Assembly (NCBI GenBank): GCA_900316475.1 | Contig: ONDA01000020.1 | Location: 1 to 64,000 of the forward strand | Direction of reading: 5' to 3' | Source: an uncultured Prevotellaceae bacterium | Lineage (GTDB): Bacteria; Bacteroidota; Bacteroidia; Bacteroidales; Bacteroidaceae | Length of the DNA stretch: 64,000 nt | Part shown: piece by piece, positions 1 to 6,769 of the stretch | Layout of the letters: the number at the start of each line of letters is the position of its first letter | How positions within the stretch are numbered: position 1 is the stretch's first letter | Notes under the pieces: model-generated | Seen by the model: the letters and a program-made list of their open reading frames with translations, nothing else | Told to the model about the DNA's origin: nothing | The model's database searches: none | Position numbers and translations under genes: made by a program

Positions 1-85
1 CGTGAAAATTTCACGGCCTTAGAGAAAAATTTCACGGCCTCTCGTGAAAACGTCACGGCCTCTCGTGAAAACGTCACGGCCTCTT
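1..85. repeat. Array of 21-bp units, GGCCTCTCGTGAAAACGTCA-like
   Basis: Four head-to-tail copies of a 21-bp unit run from the window edge, each with a GTGAAAA..TCACGGCC core. The core is itself partly palindromic. The period is seven codons, and frame 1 stays open from base 1 to a TAG at 154-156, reading repeats of the type TASRENV. It could therefore be the 3' end of a gene cut by the window edge, or purely intergenic. Related units occur at about 45316-45356 and, in the other orientation, at 53222-53315. There are no spacers, so this is not a CRISPR array. Confidence 0.75.
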
Positions 86-222
86 TACTCGCTCAACGCG
101 TTCCTTGGGCTGACGCCCGAGAAACGCTACGCTCGAAAGAACCTGAACCGATTTAGATAAATTTCTCACGCTCAAGAATGCAAATAAATTTGTATTCTCT
201 TCGCTTAATCGAAATTTTGCAC

Positions 223-230
223 TATCTTTG
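223..230 (+). promoter_or_regulatory. Promoter -7 element of the toxin-antitoxin pair
   Basis: TATCTTTG matches the Bacteroidota TAnnTTTG element and lies about 30 bases before the antitoxin ATG. An AT-rich near-palindrome at 176-197 lies upstream and could be an operator. Confidence 0.6.
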
Positions 231-259
231 CAGCCGTAAACGTATAAAAAGGTACAATT

Positions 260-493
260 ATGGCTACAGTACAACTACGTGCGGAACTATTCCGCGAGAT
301 AAGTCCAATGCTCGACAGTGAAGTGATGCTCCGCAAGACCATCGACTTCATCAGGTCGCTCTACGCCGAAGAGCAGACGCAGGCAAAACAGCAGACGCTC
401 GACAAGATTGACCACTCTCTCGGCCAGCTCCGGCAGATGCAGGAGGGCAAGCTGAAGGGCGTAAAAGCGGAGGACTTGCTCAATGAACTGTAA
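260..493 (+). CDS. Probable antitoxin of a RelE/ParE-type module
   Basis: This 77-residue protein is charged and mainly helical, with a Q/K-rich middle (about residues 38-66) and a C-terminal KAEDLLNEL tail. It has no clear helix-turn-helix or ribbon-helix-helix. The antitoxin role is inferred from position: its last codons overlap the start of the downstream RelE-like gene by 11 bp, a typical coupled antitoxin-toxin arrangement. A TATCTTTG promoter at 223-230 precedes it. The family itself is not one I can name, and a chaperone-like or orphan small protein is possible. Confidence 0.6.
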   Translation: MATVQLRAELFREISPMLDSEVMLRKTIDFIRSLYAEEQTQAKQQTLDKIDHSLGQLRQMQEGKLKGVKAEDLLNEL

Positions 494-824
494 CATCGAC
501 ACCACGCCCGACTTCGCCCTGGAGCTGAAGCAACTCGCCAAGCGCTACCCGTCGATTAAAAACGACTACGAGGCGTTTCTCAAGGAGTTGCGCGAGAACC
601 CTCTCATGGGCACGAAGCTTGGCAAGAAGCTGCGCAAGGTGCGCTTCGCCATCGCCTCGAAAGGCAAGGGCAAGAGCGGCGGCGCAAGGGTCATCACCCA
701 CACCGTGCTCGTGGCCACCGACGGCGCCGACATCACGCTGGTGACCATCTACGATAAGTCGGACCAGGAGAGCATTTCCAACAAGGAACTGCGACAGCTG
801 ATGAAGAAAAACGGCCTTGAATAA
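483..824 (+). CDS. RelE/ParE-family toxin-like protein
   Basis: This 113-residue basic protein has the size and pattern of RelE/HigB toxins: an N-terminal helix pair (FALELKQLAKRYPSIKNDYE), a basic strand region (LGKKLRKVRFAIASKGKGKSGGARVI), then strands and a YDKSDQESISNKELRQL tail. Family members are usually ribosome-dependent mRNA interferases; here that is inferred. It overlaps the upstream antitoxin candidate and ends 22 bp before the fmt start, so fmt may receive read-through transcription. A gyrase-directed ParE activity cannot be excluded. Confidence 0.7.
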   Translation: MNCNIDTTPDFALELKQLAKRYPSIKNDYEAFLKELRENPLMGTKLGKKLRKVRFAIASKGKGKSGGARVITHTVLVATDGADITLVTIYDKSDQESISNKELRQLMKKNGLE

Positions 825-846
825 TAATAACAATAGCAAGGAACGT

Positions 847-1809
847 ATGACGAAAGAAGACTTGAGAATCGTGTTTATGGGCACACCAGAGTTTGCTGTG
901 GAGACCCTGAAGGCTCTGGTGGAAAACCAGTATCATGTTGTGGCGGTGGTGACACAGCCCGACAAACCAGTGGGAAGACACCAGACGGAGATGCAGCCGT
1001 CGGCGGTGAAACAGTATGCAATGGCACATGGACTGCCCGTGCTGCAGCCGGAGAAGATGAAAGACCCCGCCTTTGTAGACGCGCTGCGGTCGTACGACGC
1101 TAACCTGCAGGTGGTTGTCGCCTTCCGTATGCTGCCCGAAGTGGTGTGGGCGATGCCCGAATATGGCACGTTCAACGTACACGCTGCCCTGCTGCCGCAG
1201 TATCGTGGAGCCGCCCCCATCAACTGGGCGGTCATCAACGGTGAGACGGAGACGGGGGTGACGACGTTCTTCCTGGATCACGACATTGACACGGGGCGCA
1301 TCATCATGCAGCTGCCGTTTGCCATACCCGACGATGCCGACGTGGAGTACGTCTACGACGGACTGATGCATTTGGGAGCCGACATCTGTCTGCAGACCCT
1401 GGAGCGCATCGTCGCTGCCGACGGGAAGCCCGAGAGTATTCCGCAGCCAGAGTCGGCAACCCTGAAACCAGCGCCAAAGATTTTCAAGGAGACGTGCCGG
1501 ATAGACTGGCAGCAGCCGGCGAAGCGCGTCTACGACTTCGTGCGCGGCCTAAGTCCGTACCCGGGAGCATGGACAACACTCGTCGACGCTCAGGGCCGGG
1601 AGACGGTGCTGAAGATTTTCCGTACGACGAAGACCGACCGCAAGGCTGATGGAGTGGGGCGTATCGTCGCCGACCGTAAGCACCTGTACGTCGCTGCTGC
1701 CGACTGTCTGCTGCAGATTGACGAGTTGCAGCTGGCGGGCAAAAAGCGGATGGATGCAGCGGCATTTCTCAACGGTACGAAGGATATAGAAAATTATTTT
1801 GTCAGATGA
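847..1809 (+). CDS. fmt: Methionyl-tRNA formyltransferase
   Basis: The 320-residue enzyme formylates initiator Met-tRNA using 10-formyl-tetrahydrofolate. It opens with LRIVFMGTPEFAVETL, carries the catalytic segment HAALLPQYRGAAPINW (about residues 110-125) and the DIDTGRII segment with the conserved Asp, and has a C-terminal domain starting near RIDWQQPAKRVYDFVRGLSPYPGAW. The ATG at 847 is chosen because AAGGA lies just upstream. The frame is open back to a TTG at 817, but that would add an unlikely Asn-rich leader overlapping the toxin gene. Length is normal for the family. Confidence 0.95.
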   Translation: MTKEDLRIVFMGTPEFAVETLKALVENQYHVVAVVTQPDKPVGRHQTEMQPSAVKQYAMAHGLPVLQPEKMKDPAFVDALRSYDANLQVVVAFRMLPEVVWAMPEYGTFNVHAALLPQYRGAAPINWAVINGETETGVTTFFLDHDIDTGRIIMQLPFAIPDDADVEYVYDGLMHLGADICLQTLERIVAADGKPESIPQPESATLKPAPKIFKETCRIDWQQPAKRVYDFVRGLSPYPGAWTTLVDAQGRETVLKIFRTTKTDRKADGVGRIVADRKHLYVAAADCLLQIDELQLAGKKRMDAAAFLNGTKDIENYFVR

Positions 1810-1823
1810 TATAATAAATGGCA

Positions 1824-1872
1824 TGGCTGTCGCGTTTCAATGATATAAACATCAATTAAAACATGACAGCCT
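1824..1872. repeat. Inverted repeat after fmt
   Basis: GGCTGTCGCGTTT on the left is matched by AAACATGACAGCC on the right, with two mismatches over 13 bp and a loop of about 20 bases. It sits between fmt and the small 47-residue ORF, and no strong T-run follows. It could be a weak terminator, a leader hairpin or a remnant of a small repeat. Confidence 0.5.
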
Positions 1873-2016
1873 ATGCAAATATCTACTCAACAGATTGTTG
1901 ACACAGTGGCCTCGATGAGCGAGGGATTGACACCAAGCGAACGGACGCTGCAATTCATTAAGGACTTTGCCTACACTTATCGCGTGAAGAACGGACAGGC
2001 GTATTGTCTGAATTAG
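1873..2016 (+). CDS. Small conserved-looking protein of unknown function
   Basis: An ATG-initiated ORF of 47 codons reads MQISTQQIVDTVASMSEGLT and continues as a soluble helical peptide ending in AYCLN. Codon use resembles the neighbours, and the sequence looks like the small proteins often annotated in Bacteroidales, though I cannot name a family. It lies in the fmt-rpe interval in the same orientation, 35 bp before rpe, and may be co-transcribed with it. There is no signal peptide or membrane segment. Confidence 0.55.
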   Translation: MQISTQQIVDTVASMSEGLTPSERTLQFIKDFAYTYRVKNGQAYCLN

Positions 2017-2046
2017 GAGTTTAGGAGTTAAGAAGTTAAGGAGTTA
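2012..2046 (+). repeat. Tandem AGGAGTTA repeat forming the rpe leader
   Basis: Four imperfect copies of a 9-10 bp unit (TAGGAGTTTA, GGAGTTAAGA, AGTTAAGG, AGTTAAGG) run straight into the rpe ATG. Several copies contain AGGAG or AAGGA, which can act as Shine-Dalgarno sequences. Confidence 0.7.
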
Positions 2047-2051
2047 AGGAA

Positions 2052-2699
2052 ATGGCATTAGTTTCACCTTCGTTGCTTGCAGCCGACTTTTTGCATCTCG
2101 ACCGCGACATAGAAATGATAAACCGTAGTGAGGCCGACTGGCTTCACTTGGATGTGATGGACGGCGTGTTTGTGCCTAACATCTCGTTTGGCTTCCCCGT
2201 GTTGGAAGCCGTTGCCTCGCTGTGTAAGAAACCGCTCGATGTTCACTACATGATAGTGAAGCCCGAGCGCTATATCCGTCAGACGGCTAAGCTGGGAGCC
2301 ATGATGATGAACGTCCATCTCGAAGCCTGCGACCATCTGCACCGCACGGTACAGGAGATTCACGATGCCGGCATGAAGGCCGGCGTGACGCTGAATCCCT
2401 CGACGCCCGTCGCGCTGCTCGAAGACATCATCATGGATGTCGACATGGTGCTGCTGATGAGCGTCAACCCGGGGTTCGGCGGACAGAAATTTATCGAGAA
2501 CACGCTGAAGAAAGCCCGCCAACTGCGCCAGCTCATCAGCGAGAGCGGCAGCAAGGCACTGATTGAGGTCGACGGCGGCGTGCAGGGCGAGACGGCTCCG
2601 CAACTTGTGGAGGCTGGTGTCGACGTGCTCGTCTCTGGCAGCTACGTCTTCAAGAGTCCTACGCCCGAAGAGACCATCCGCAGCCTTCGTAGTCTTTAG
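2052..2699 (+). CDS. rpe: Ribulose-phosphate 3-epimerase
   Basis: This 215-residue TIM-barrel enzyme interconverts ribulose 5-phosphate and xylulose 5-phosphate in the pentose phosphate pathway. Signature segments are SPSLLAADFLHL, HLDVMDGVFVPNISFG (metal-binding His and Asp), VHYMIVKPERYI, MSVNPGFGGQKFI and the phosphate-binding IEVDGGV and LVSGSYVF. Length is typical. The last four bases overlap the convergent ECF sigma factor gene. Confidence 0.96.
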   Translation: MALVSPSLLAADFLHLDRDIEMINRSEADWLHLDVMDGVFVPNISFGFPVLEAVASLCKKPLDVHYMIVKPERYIRQTAKLGAMMMNVHLEACDHLHRTVQEIHDAGMKAGVTLNPSTPVALLEDIIMDVDMVLLMSVNPGFGGQKFIENTLKKARQLRQLISESGSKALIEVDGGVQGETAPQLVEAGVDVLVSGSYVFKSPTPEETIRSLRSL

Positions 2700-3295
2700 T
2701 ACTCCAGTGCCAGCTCTATCTGGTGCTTCTTGGCCATCTTCCGCAGGTTCATCAGGGCGTAGCGCATGCGTCCCAATGAGGTGTTGATGCTCACGCCCGT
2801 TAGTTCGGCAATCTCCTTGAACGACAGCTGCTGATAGAAGCGCATGTAGACCACCTCGCGCTGTGAGACAGGCAGTGTCTCCATCATGCGGCGCACGTCG
2901 TCCATCACCTGCTCGTTGACAATCTCGCTCTCACGGAAATTGTCCAGCACTTCATGACCCTTCAGCTTGCTCAGGTCATTGTCGTCGGCCAGGTCTACGA
3001 TATGCTCGCTCCGCTGCGCCCTGTACCAGTCCATGATGACGTTGTGGGCAATGCGTGTGAGCCAGAAGGAGAACTTGCCGGAATCGGTGTATTGACCTTC
3101 CTGTAGCCGCGTGATGACCTTGACGAACGTCTCCTGAAAGATGTCGTTGGCCACGTCCTCGTTGCGCACCACAAACATGATGTATGCAAACAAACTTGAC
3201 TGAGTTCTTGCTAATAACTCGTCAAACGCTTTATTGTTTCCTCCTACGTAAAGTAATGCCAATGCTTCGTTGGTCATTCCTTCAAATTCCTTCAT
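2696..3295 (-). CDS. ECF-type RNA polymerase sigma factor
   Basis: This 199-residue protein has sigma region 2 (about residues 30-95, with DVANDIFQETFVKVITRL and FSFWLTRIAHNVIMDWYRAQ) and sigma region 4 (about 135-195, with LPVSQREVVYMRFYQQLSFKEIAELTGVS). No anti-sigma gene lies beside it, so its signal is unknown. A minus-strand -7 element (TATTTTTG, 3382-3389) precedes it with a leader of about 85 bases. It is divergent from the kinase fusion gene and convergent with rpe. Confidence 0.92.
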   Translation of the reverse strand: MKEFEGMTNEALALLYVGGNNKAFDELLARTQSSLFAYIMFVVRNEDVANDIFQETFVKVITRLQEGQYTDSGKFSFWLTRIAHNVIMDWYRAQRSEHIVDLADDNDLSKLKGHEVLDNFRESEIVNEQVMDDVRRMMETLPVSQREVVYMRFYQQLSFKEIAELTGVSINTSLGRMRYALMNLRKMAKKHQIELALEY

Positions 3296-3381
3296 TTTGT
3301 CTTTGGTTTTGTTATGAAGTATTTATGTTCCGATAGGCAATAAAGTTTTAAGATTTGAGTTATTAATTATTGTTGACGGTG

Positions 3382-3389
3382 CAAAAATA
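3382..3389 (-). promoter_or_regulatory. Promoter -7 element of the ECF sigma gene
   Basis: On the minus strand this reads TATTTTTG, matching TAnnTTTG. The surrounding 185-bp divergent region is very AT-rich. Confidence 0.45.
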
Positions 3390-3442
3390 GGCAAAATAAT
3401 TAAATTTACCAAACAAATTGGCAAAAATATATTTTTTTTCCG

Positions 3443-3450
3443 TATCTTTG
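3443..3450 (+). promoter_or_regulatory. Promoter -7 element of the kinase-fusion operon
   Basis: TATCTTTG with TTGG at about 3417-3420 in the -33 position, 31 bases before the ATG at 3481. Confidence 0.6.
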
Positions 3451-3480
3451 TACACATAATTTAAAAAAGACCGCTGAGAT

Positions 3481-5421
3481 ATGATAAAATTGTTTGTTCC
3501 GGGACGTCTTTGTCTGTTTGGGGAACACTCCGACTGGGCAGGCCACTACCGCACGATGAATGCCGACATAGCCCCCGGTATGGCTATTGTGACAGGTATT
3601 GAGCAGGGCATCATGGCCGAAGTAGAGAAATCGTCGATTTTCGAGGTGCAGAGCGTTGCTCCCGAGATAGAGGGTCAGTGGCAGGACTTTGCCTGCCGCA
3701 TGGACGAGCAGGAGCTGAAGCGCATTGCCAAGTCGGGCTCCTTCTTCTGCTACTGTGCCGGTGTGGCATCGTATATGCTGGAGTGGTACAAGGTTGGCGG
3801 CGTCCGCATCAAGATTACGTCGATGACGCTGCCTATGAAGTCGGGGCTGTCGTCGAGTGCCGCCATCTGTGTGCTCGTCGCGCGCGCGTTCAATTTATTA
3901 TATAATCTGAATCTCAACACGCTGGGCGAGATGAATATTGCCTACGTCGGCGAACTGCGCACCTCGTCGCGCTGCGGGCGTCTGGACCAGGCTTGTGCCT
4001 TCGGTGTGAAACCCAGTCTGATGACCTTCGACGGCGACGAGATTGAGGTGCAGACGCTCAATGTGAAGTCTCCGCTTCACTGGGTGTTTGCTGACTTGTG
4101 TGCCGAGAAGGACACAGTGAAGATTCTGCGCAGCCTGAACCGCGGCTATCCCTTCGCATCGGGCGAACGTGAGGAACGTGAGCAGCTGGCCTTGGGACAG
4201 CTGAACCAGGAAATCGTCCAGCGTGCCGTGAAATATATGGCAGAAGGCGAAGTGGAGAAGTTAGGCCAACTGATGACAGAGGCAGAGGCTCTCTTCGACA
4301 GCCATATAGCGCCGATGTGCCCCGAGGAACTGGACGCGCCGAAGCTGAAGTCTGTCCTCAAAGACCCTCACGTCGCACAATTCTCGTATGGCGGCAAGGG
4401 TGTTGGTTCCCACGGCGACGGCTCCGTGCAGTTCCTGGCTCGTGATGCCGACTGCCAGCAGAAACTTATTGACTATCTGAACGGACAGGGCATGAAAGCT
4501 TATCCGCTGACCATCAAGCCCGTCCATACGGTGCGTCGCGCTATCATTCCCGTAGCAGGCTTTGGCACCCGTCTCTATCCTGCCACGCGGTCGCTGAAGA
4601 AAGACTTCTTCCCCATCCCTTGTCCCGACGGCATGATACGTCCCGTCATCCTCATCTTGCTCGAAGAGCTCATACAGAGTGGCATCGAGGAGATTTGTCT
4701 CGTCCTGGGCAGCGAAGAGGAACGTCAGCTCTATGCCGACTTCTTCGAGCGTCCCCTCACGGAGGATCATCTGCGCCGGCTGCCTAAGGAGTATCAGGAG
4801 TACGAGAACCATATCCTCGACATCGGCAAGCGCCTGCGCTATGTCTATCAGCGCGAGAAGCGTGGCTTCGGCCATGCCGTCTATCAAGCCGCTGAGTTCA
4901 CCCGCAACGAGCCAGTGCTGCTGATGCTGGGCGACACGCTCTATCGTTCGTTGACCAACAAGCCCTGTGCCCTGCAGCTGATAGAGGATTACGAGCGCTA
5001 TAACTGCCTCATCGTCGGTCTCTATCCCGTGCCTTTGGCCGACGTCAGCCACTTTGGCATCATGGCAGGCGTCTGGGAGGACAAGGACGAGCGCATTCTC
5101 AACGTGTCGACCGTCTGCGAGAAGCCTACACCAAACTATGCCGAGGAATTCCTTAGCGTGCGTAATGCTAAGGGCGTGCGTGAGTATTGCTCCGTCTTCG
5201 GACAGTACATCCTCACTCCCGAAGTCTTCGAGCAACTGGCGGCCGACATTAAACGGGCCGACGAGACAGGCGATAAGCAGCGCGAGATAGAGTTGACATC
5301 GGCTCTCGAAGCTGTACGCAGCCGTGTGGGTATGATAGGCGTGCGCTTGTCCAGCCAGCGCTTTGACATGGGCAATCCTGCTGCTTTGGTCGACACCGTA
5401 GCAAGCTTCTCGCATCTATAA
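3481..5421 (+). CDS. Fused GHMP sugar kinase and sugar-1-phosphate nucleotidyltransferase
   Basis: This is a 646-residue two-domain protein. Residues 1 to about 345 are a GHMP kinase: PGRLCLFGEHSDW at the N-terminus, the ATP loop KSGLSSSAAICVLVARAFN near 120-140, and a late glycine motif SYGGKGVGSHGDGS near 300. From about residue 350 a GalU-like nucleotidyltransferase begins with RRAIIPVAGFGTRLYPATR, including the Lys-containing KKDFFPIPCPDG. The likely job is to phosphorylate a free sugar at C1 and then activate it to an NDP-sugar, by analogy with Fkp, but the substrate cannot be read from sequence. It is first in an operon with two deoxynucleoside kinase genes (12 bp gap). Confidence 0.85.
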   Translation: MIKLFVPGRLCLFGEHSDWAGHYRTMNADIAPGMAIVTGIEQGIMAEVEKSSIFEVQSVAPEIEGQWQDFACRMDEQELKRIAKSGSFFCYCAGVASYMLEWYKVGGVRIKITSMTLPMKSGLSSSAAICVLVARAFNLLYNLNLNTLGEMNIAYVGELRTSSRCGRLDQACAFGVKPSLMTFDGDEIEVQTLNVKSPLHWVFADLCAEKDTVKILRSLNRGYPFASGEREEREQLALGQLNQEIVQRAVKYMAEGEVEKLGQLMTEAEALFDSHIAPMCPEELDAPKLKSVLKDPHVAQFSYGGKGVGSHGDGSVQFLARDADCQQKLIDYLNGQGMKAYPLTIKPVHTVRRAIIPVAGFGTRLYPATRSLKKDFFPIPCPDGMIRPVILILLEELIQSGIEEICLVLGSEEERQLYADFFERPLTEDHLRRLPKEYQEYENHILDIGKRLRYVYQREKRGFGHAVYQAAEFTRNEPVLLMLGDTLYRSLTNKPCALQLIEDYERYNCLIVGLYPVPLADVSHFGIMAGVWEDKDERILNVSTVCEKPTPNYAEEFLSVRNAKGVREYCSVFGQYILTPEVFEQLAADIKRADETGDKQREIELTSALEAVRSRVGMIGVRLSSQRFDMGNPAALVDTVASFSHL

Positions 5422-5433
5422 TCGTTTGGGGAT

Positions 5434-6090
5434 ATGTACATTGCAGTAGCAGGAAACATTGGCAGCGGAAAGACCACACTGACGAAGATGCTGGCCCGCC
5501 ACTACCGCTGGGAGCCACGTTTCGAGGCTGTCGAGGAGAACCCTTACCTGGAGGACTACTACCAAAACATTGAGCGGTGGTCGTTCAACCTCGAAGTGTA
5601 CTTCCTGAAGGAGCGTTTCCGCGACCTGCTGACCATACAGCAGGCCGGCCATACTATTATCCAGGACCGCACCATCTACGAGGGCGTCAACGTGTTTATG
5701 AAGAACAACCACGACATGGGGCAGCTGTCAGACCGCGACTATGACACCTGTATGGAACTCTTTGAGCAGATGCAGCAGATGGTGCGCCTGCCAGACCTCA
5801 TGATTTATCTGCGGGCCTCGGTGCCCCATCTTGTAGGCAACATCCAGCAACGGGGACGCGACTACGAGCAGACCATGCAGCTGGAGTATCTCGAGAACCT
5901 TAACCGCCGCTACGACGAGTTCCTCATGCAGCAATATCGCGGCCGGCTGTTGGTCGTCGAGAAAGATCCGCTGGACTTCGAGCATCAGCCAAAGGACTTC
6001 GCCAAAATCGTAGACCGCATCGACAGCACCCTCTTCGGACTCTTCCCGCCAACAGACAACTGGCCCCTCAACCCACCTAAGTCTCACTAA
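5434..6090 (+). CDS. Deoxynucleoside kinase, first of a tandem pair
   Basis: This 218-residue member of the dNK/dGK family opens with the P-loop AVAGNIGSGKTTLTKML. It has the substrate-site segment VEENPYLEDYY, the catalytic WSFNLEVYFLKERF and TIIQDRTIYEG (DR motif), and a lid region around QQRGRDYEQTMQLEYLENL. The family phosphorylates deoxynucleosides in nucleotide salvage; the base specificity is unknown. Only 17 bp separate it from a paralogue with the same motifs. It follows the kinase fusion gene by 12 bp. Confidence 0.88.
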   Translation: MYIAVAGNIGSGKTTLTKMLARHYRWEPRFEAVEENPYLEDYYQNIERWSFNLEVYFLKERFRDLLTIQQAGHTIIQDRTIYEGVNVFMKNNHDMGQLSDRDYDTCMELFEQMQQMVRLPDLMIYLRASVPHLVGNIQQRGRDYEQTMQLEYLENLNRRYDEFLMQQYRGRLLVVEKDPLDFEHQPKDFAKIVDRIDSTLFGLFPPTDNWPLNPPKSH

Positions 6091-6107
6091 ATATACCTTA
6101 TCATACT

Positions 6108-6737
6108 ATGCATATCGCAGTAGCAGGAAACATTGGCAGTGGCAAGACCACACTCACCAAGTTGCTCGCCCACCGTTACGGGTGGACACCCCGTTTCGAA
6201 CCCGTCGACAATAATCCCTATCTGGCTGATTTTTACGCTGATATGAAGCGATGGTCGTTCAATCTTCAGGTGTATTTCCTGAACAAACGCTTCAAGGAGG
6301 TGGTCGAAATCTCGAAGTCTGAAGACACCATCATCCAGGACCGCACCATCTTTGAAGATGCCTGCATCTTCGCTCCCAACCTGCACGGACAGGGGATGAT
6401 GTCTGACCGCGACTTCGAAAACTACACCGACCTGTTCAACTTGATGATGTCACTTGTCAAGCTGCCCGACCTTATGATTTACATCCGGTCGAGCATACCG
6501 ACGCTCGTCGCGCAGATTCAAAAGCGTGGCCGCGAGTACGAGCAGACCATGCGCTTAGACTATCTTCAAGGTCTGGAGCGGCGTTACGAGGAGTGGATTA
6601 GTGGCTATAAGGGTCAGCTCATCATCATCAATGGCGACGAATGTAAGTTTGGCGACAATCCGGAACACCTGAAGCAGGTGACAGACATGATTGACGCCAA
6701 ACTCTTCGGATTGTTCCCGATGGACAGTAACGCCTGA
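6108..6737 (+). CDS. Deoxynucleoside kinase, second of a tandem pair
   Basis: This 209-residue paralogue of the preceding gene shares the opening AVAGNIGSGKTTLTKLLA, WSFNLQVYFLNKRF, TIIQDRTIFEDACIF and the lid QKRGREYEQTMRLDYLQGL. The substrate-site segments differ (VDNNPYLADFYADM versus VEENPYLEDYYQNI), suggesting different nucleoside preference, as in the dAK/dGK pairs of lactobacilli. That comparison is inference. The gene ends 32 bp from the convergent valS end. Confidence 0.88.
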   Translation: MHIAVAGNIGSGKTTLTKLLAHRYGWTPRFEPVDNNPYLADFYADMKRWSFNLQVYFLNKRFKEVVEISKSEDTIIQDRTIFEDACIFAPNLHGQGMMSDRDFENYTDLFNLMMSLVKLPDLMIYIRSSIPTLVAQIQKRGREYEQTMRLDYLQGLERRYEEWISGYKGQLIIINGDECKFGDNPEHLKQVTDMIDAKLFGLFPMDSNA

Positions 6738-6769
6738 TGGCGCTACAAATCCACCGGGTGGAAAAGGTC

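Noticed and set aside
1..85. CRISPR array
   Set aside because: The 21-bp units follow each other directly with no unique spacers and no cas genes are in the window.
817..846. Upstream start of fmt at TTG 817
   Set aside because: It would add an Asn-rich leader overlapping the toxin gene, while the ATG at 847 has AAGGA before it.
4261..5415. Long antisense frame of 384 codons inside the kinase fusion
   Set aside because: It is a by-product of codon bias in GC-rich genes; the sense frame has clear GHMP and nucleotidyltransferase motifs.
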